NCBI GenBank assembly: GCA_035566435.1
Contig: DATMRF010000029.1
Span: 1-7,686, forward strand
DNA from: DATMRF01 sp035566435
GTDB taxonomy: Bacteria > Verrucomicrobiota > Verrucomicrobiia > Limisphaerales > UBA8199
Direction: 5' to 3'
Length of the DNA stretch: 7,686 nt
Shown: positions 7,501 through 7,686 of the stretch, piece after piece
How positions within the stretch are numbered: position 1 is the stretch's first letter
How the letters are laid out: every line of letters starts with the position of its first letter
Position numbers and translations under genes: made by a program
Notes under the pieces: model-generated
Told to the model about the DNA's origin: nothing
Databases searched by the model: none
What the model saw: only the letters and a program-made list of their open reading frames with translations

Positions 7501-7622
7501 TGCGGCGCCGCGGGCAACGTGATCGCAAAAAGAAATGCCAAGGCGATCATGCACGTCACGCGAGCCGCAAAATAGCCAAACGGCGAACAGACTCTTCTTT
7601 GAGCGGCCGATGAGGTCTTCAA
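4578..7622 (-). CDS. bamA: Outer membrane protein assembly factor BamA (Omp85 family), five POTRA domains plus 16-strand barrel
   Basis: BamA is the essential outer-membrane core of the BAM complex, which folds and inserts beta-barrel proteins delivered through the periplasm. Seen here: a signal peptide (hydrophobic core about residues 25-38, with Arg9, Arg10 and Arg21 before it), a low-complexity linker, then five POTRA domains at about 87-162, 163-246, 247-358, 359-444 and 445-525. Each has the typical beta start and a G-N or similar turn (FIGN, FTGN, FSGN). The barrel spans about 526-1014. It contains the family motif FTEPYLFDRP (575-584), the conserved loop-6 IRGF (778-781), FFDGG (857-861) and a C-terminal Phe, the classic barrel-targeting signal. 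At 1014 aa it is longer than the roughly 810 aa E. coli protein, mainly through the N-terminal linker, an enlarged POTRA3 and long barrel loops. The start is TTG at 7622: an in-frame TAA lies at 7647-7649, no ATG or GTG lies between, and a GGGGG tract precedes it. Later candidates are GTG at codon 22 and ATG at codon 25. The family call is very secure; the start is moderately so. Confidence 0.96.
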   Translation of the reverse strand: MKTSSAAQRRVCSPFGYFAARVTCMIALAFLFAITLPAAPHENSRADDSPSARSYLFSASFDYATGKEVTEDRSEAAPQSAAPSQQFMIERIDFIGNRRVRSDTLKARIFTRDGDVYNEETLRRDFQALWNTQFFEDVKLRVEDSAKRPDAKIIVFEVKERPQIRRIRYDGIHSVSESDILDRFKERKVGLSVESQFDPTKIKKAEVVLKELLGEHGRQFAKVTPQYERIASSNAVILVFKIEEGPKVKVGKIKFTGNHAFSDRKLIRAMRHDRPYAIPLYFSSIPVLSKTYDREKLSEDLEVGVRGLYRDNGYFKVPVGEPVLENIDTQGARLGVPLITGKSHGKAVNITIHIEEGERFRMGTLKIVSSDPDKALSLKVDALKSAFPLKQGDIFSTEKVRKALETYGKIYGEYGFIDFTPEPDTEVDDANKIINLTLRFDEQKQYFVRRIDFSGNTTTRDKVIRRELLIDEGQLFNKRLWELSILRLNQLDYFDKIEADKAAELKRNNKEGTVDINLKLKEKGKQSIGLQGGVSGLAGSFIGLTYQTNNFLGLGETLTFSAQFGDLSRSFMFGFTEPYLFDRPISSGFTIFTSRYKFDQARQAALLTGQAVSINPQFIQNYNQDSTGFTVFASYPVRKLSFTRIALNYGLTRTNITAFNDASKLLFTQVQFRSIAGPSALNGIISSTITPSVSFNTVNNPVNPTGGKSYFFSTAFSGGPLGGNVKSVTNVADWKYYHPVNKRRNVLGFHASAAFTTGYGGGEPPPYSRFYMGGESDIRGFDIRSITPVTFIPVATTQQFTYNCNTCLNGFGGPSPRTVSVPVLGYTITFPGGDTQGFGNVEYRIPIIGNTFQTVLFFDGGTNGILRKNALQLDKTGFDSLANPQTGQFPGAGLSRQLGLAPGTNFRLRGSTGVEFVVQLPIIQAPFRVYYAFNVHRLHNQLLAPQDFIEPGEICDPALGDTCPKGVGRLPSSLPPDVWRLQVRPTIQQLLANPGSLNYFEPQRTFRFTVSRTF

Positions 7623-7686
7623 GGCCGCGCCCCCAAACTCAAGTTGTTATTCTCCCGCCGGACCCGGTGTGGGCCAGCCGTTGCGT
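7623..7686 (-). other. Leader of bamA, possibly containing the 3' end of an upstream gene
   Basis: Read on the minus strand, all three frames entering from the right edge are open and then stop close to bamA: TAA at 7649-7647, TGA at 7641-7639, and TGA at 7621-7619, which overlaps the TTG start as TTGA. Any one could be the end of a co-directional upstream gene. With about 12-22 codons visible I cannot say which, or whether any is coding. No clear promoter is visible. Confidence 0.35.
7630..7634 (-). promoter_or_regulatory. Probable ribosome binding site of bamA, deciding a TTG start
   Basis: A GGGGG tract lies seven bases before the TTG at 7622. It is not a textbook GGAGG but has suitable spacing. 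The alternative starts at codon 22 (GTG) and codon 25 (ATG) lack a comparable purine tract, and ATG at codon 25 would leave the signal peptide with no positive n-region. Confidence 0.45.

Overview
The window holds two genes, both on the minus strand and read from right to left. It looks like core genome plus a lineage-specific surface protein from a GC-rich Gram-negative (diderm) bacterium. The long BamA with five POTRA domains, followed by a giant lipoprotein built of 'YTAP'-type Ig-like domains, IPT/TIG-like domains and YVTN/NHL-type propeller blades, is a style common in Acidobacteriota (Terriglobia-like soil lineages). That taxonomic call is an inference from protein style, not from a marker search.

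Layout in transcription order: (1) 7686-7623, a 64-base leader or end of an unseen upstream gene. (2) 7622-4578, bamA, complete, 1014 aa, most likely starting at a TTG codon. (3) 4577-4476, a 102-base spacer with a 22-base imperfect hairpin and a strong purine-rich ribosome binding site, but no T-rich intrinsic terminator. (4) 4475-1, a very long open frame with no stop that runs off the left edge. It has at least 1491 codons and encodes a lipid-anchored multidomain beta protein. I checked every codon of its frame and found no stop. All other long open frames in the window lie antisense to or out of phase with these two genes and read as shadows of GC-rich coding DNA.

BamA is the central subunit of the machine that inserts outer-membrane beta-barrel proteins. 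The downstream protein carries a lipoprotein signal with Gly after the lipidated Cys, so it is probably sorted to the outer membrane. In order it carries two Ig-like domains, a further beta domain, an IPT/TIG-like domain, a Pro-rich linker, a seven-bladed propeller interrupted by a small extra module, a second IPT/TIG-like domain, and a second propeller of which six blades are visible. The shared direction, short spacer and lack of a clear terminator allow co-transcription, but a functional link between BamA and the lipoprotein is only a hypothesis.

I see no tRNA, rRNA, CRISPR array, insertion sequence, integrase or attachment site. The most interesting material is the architecture of the giant lipoprotein, together with the Cys-bearing surface loops of this BamA.
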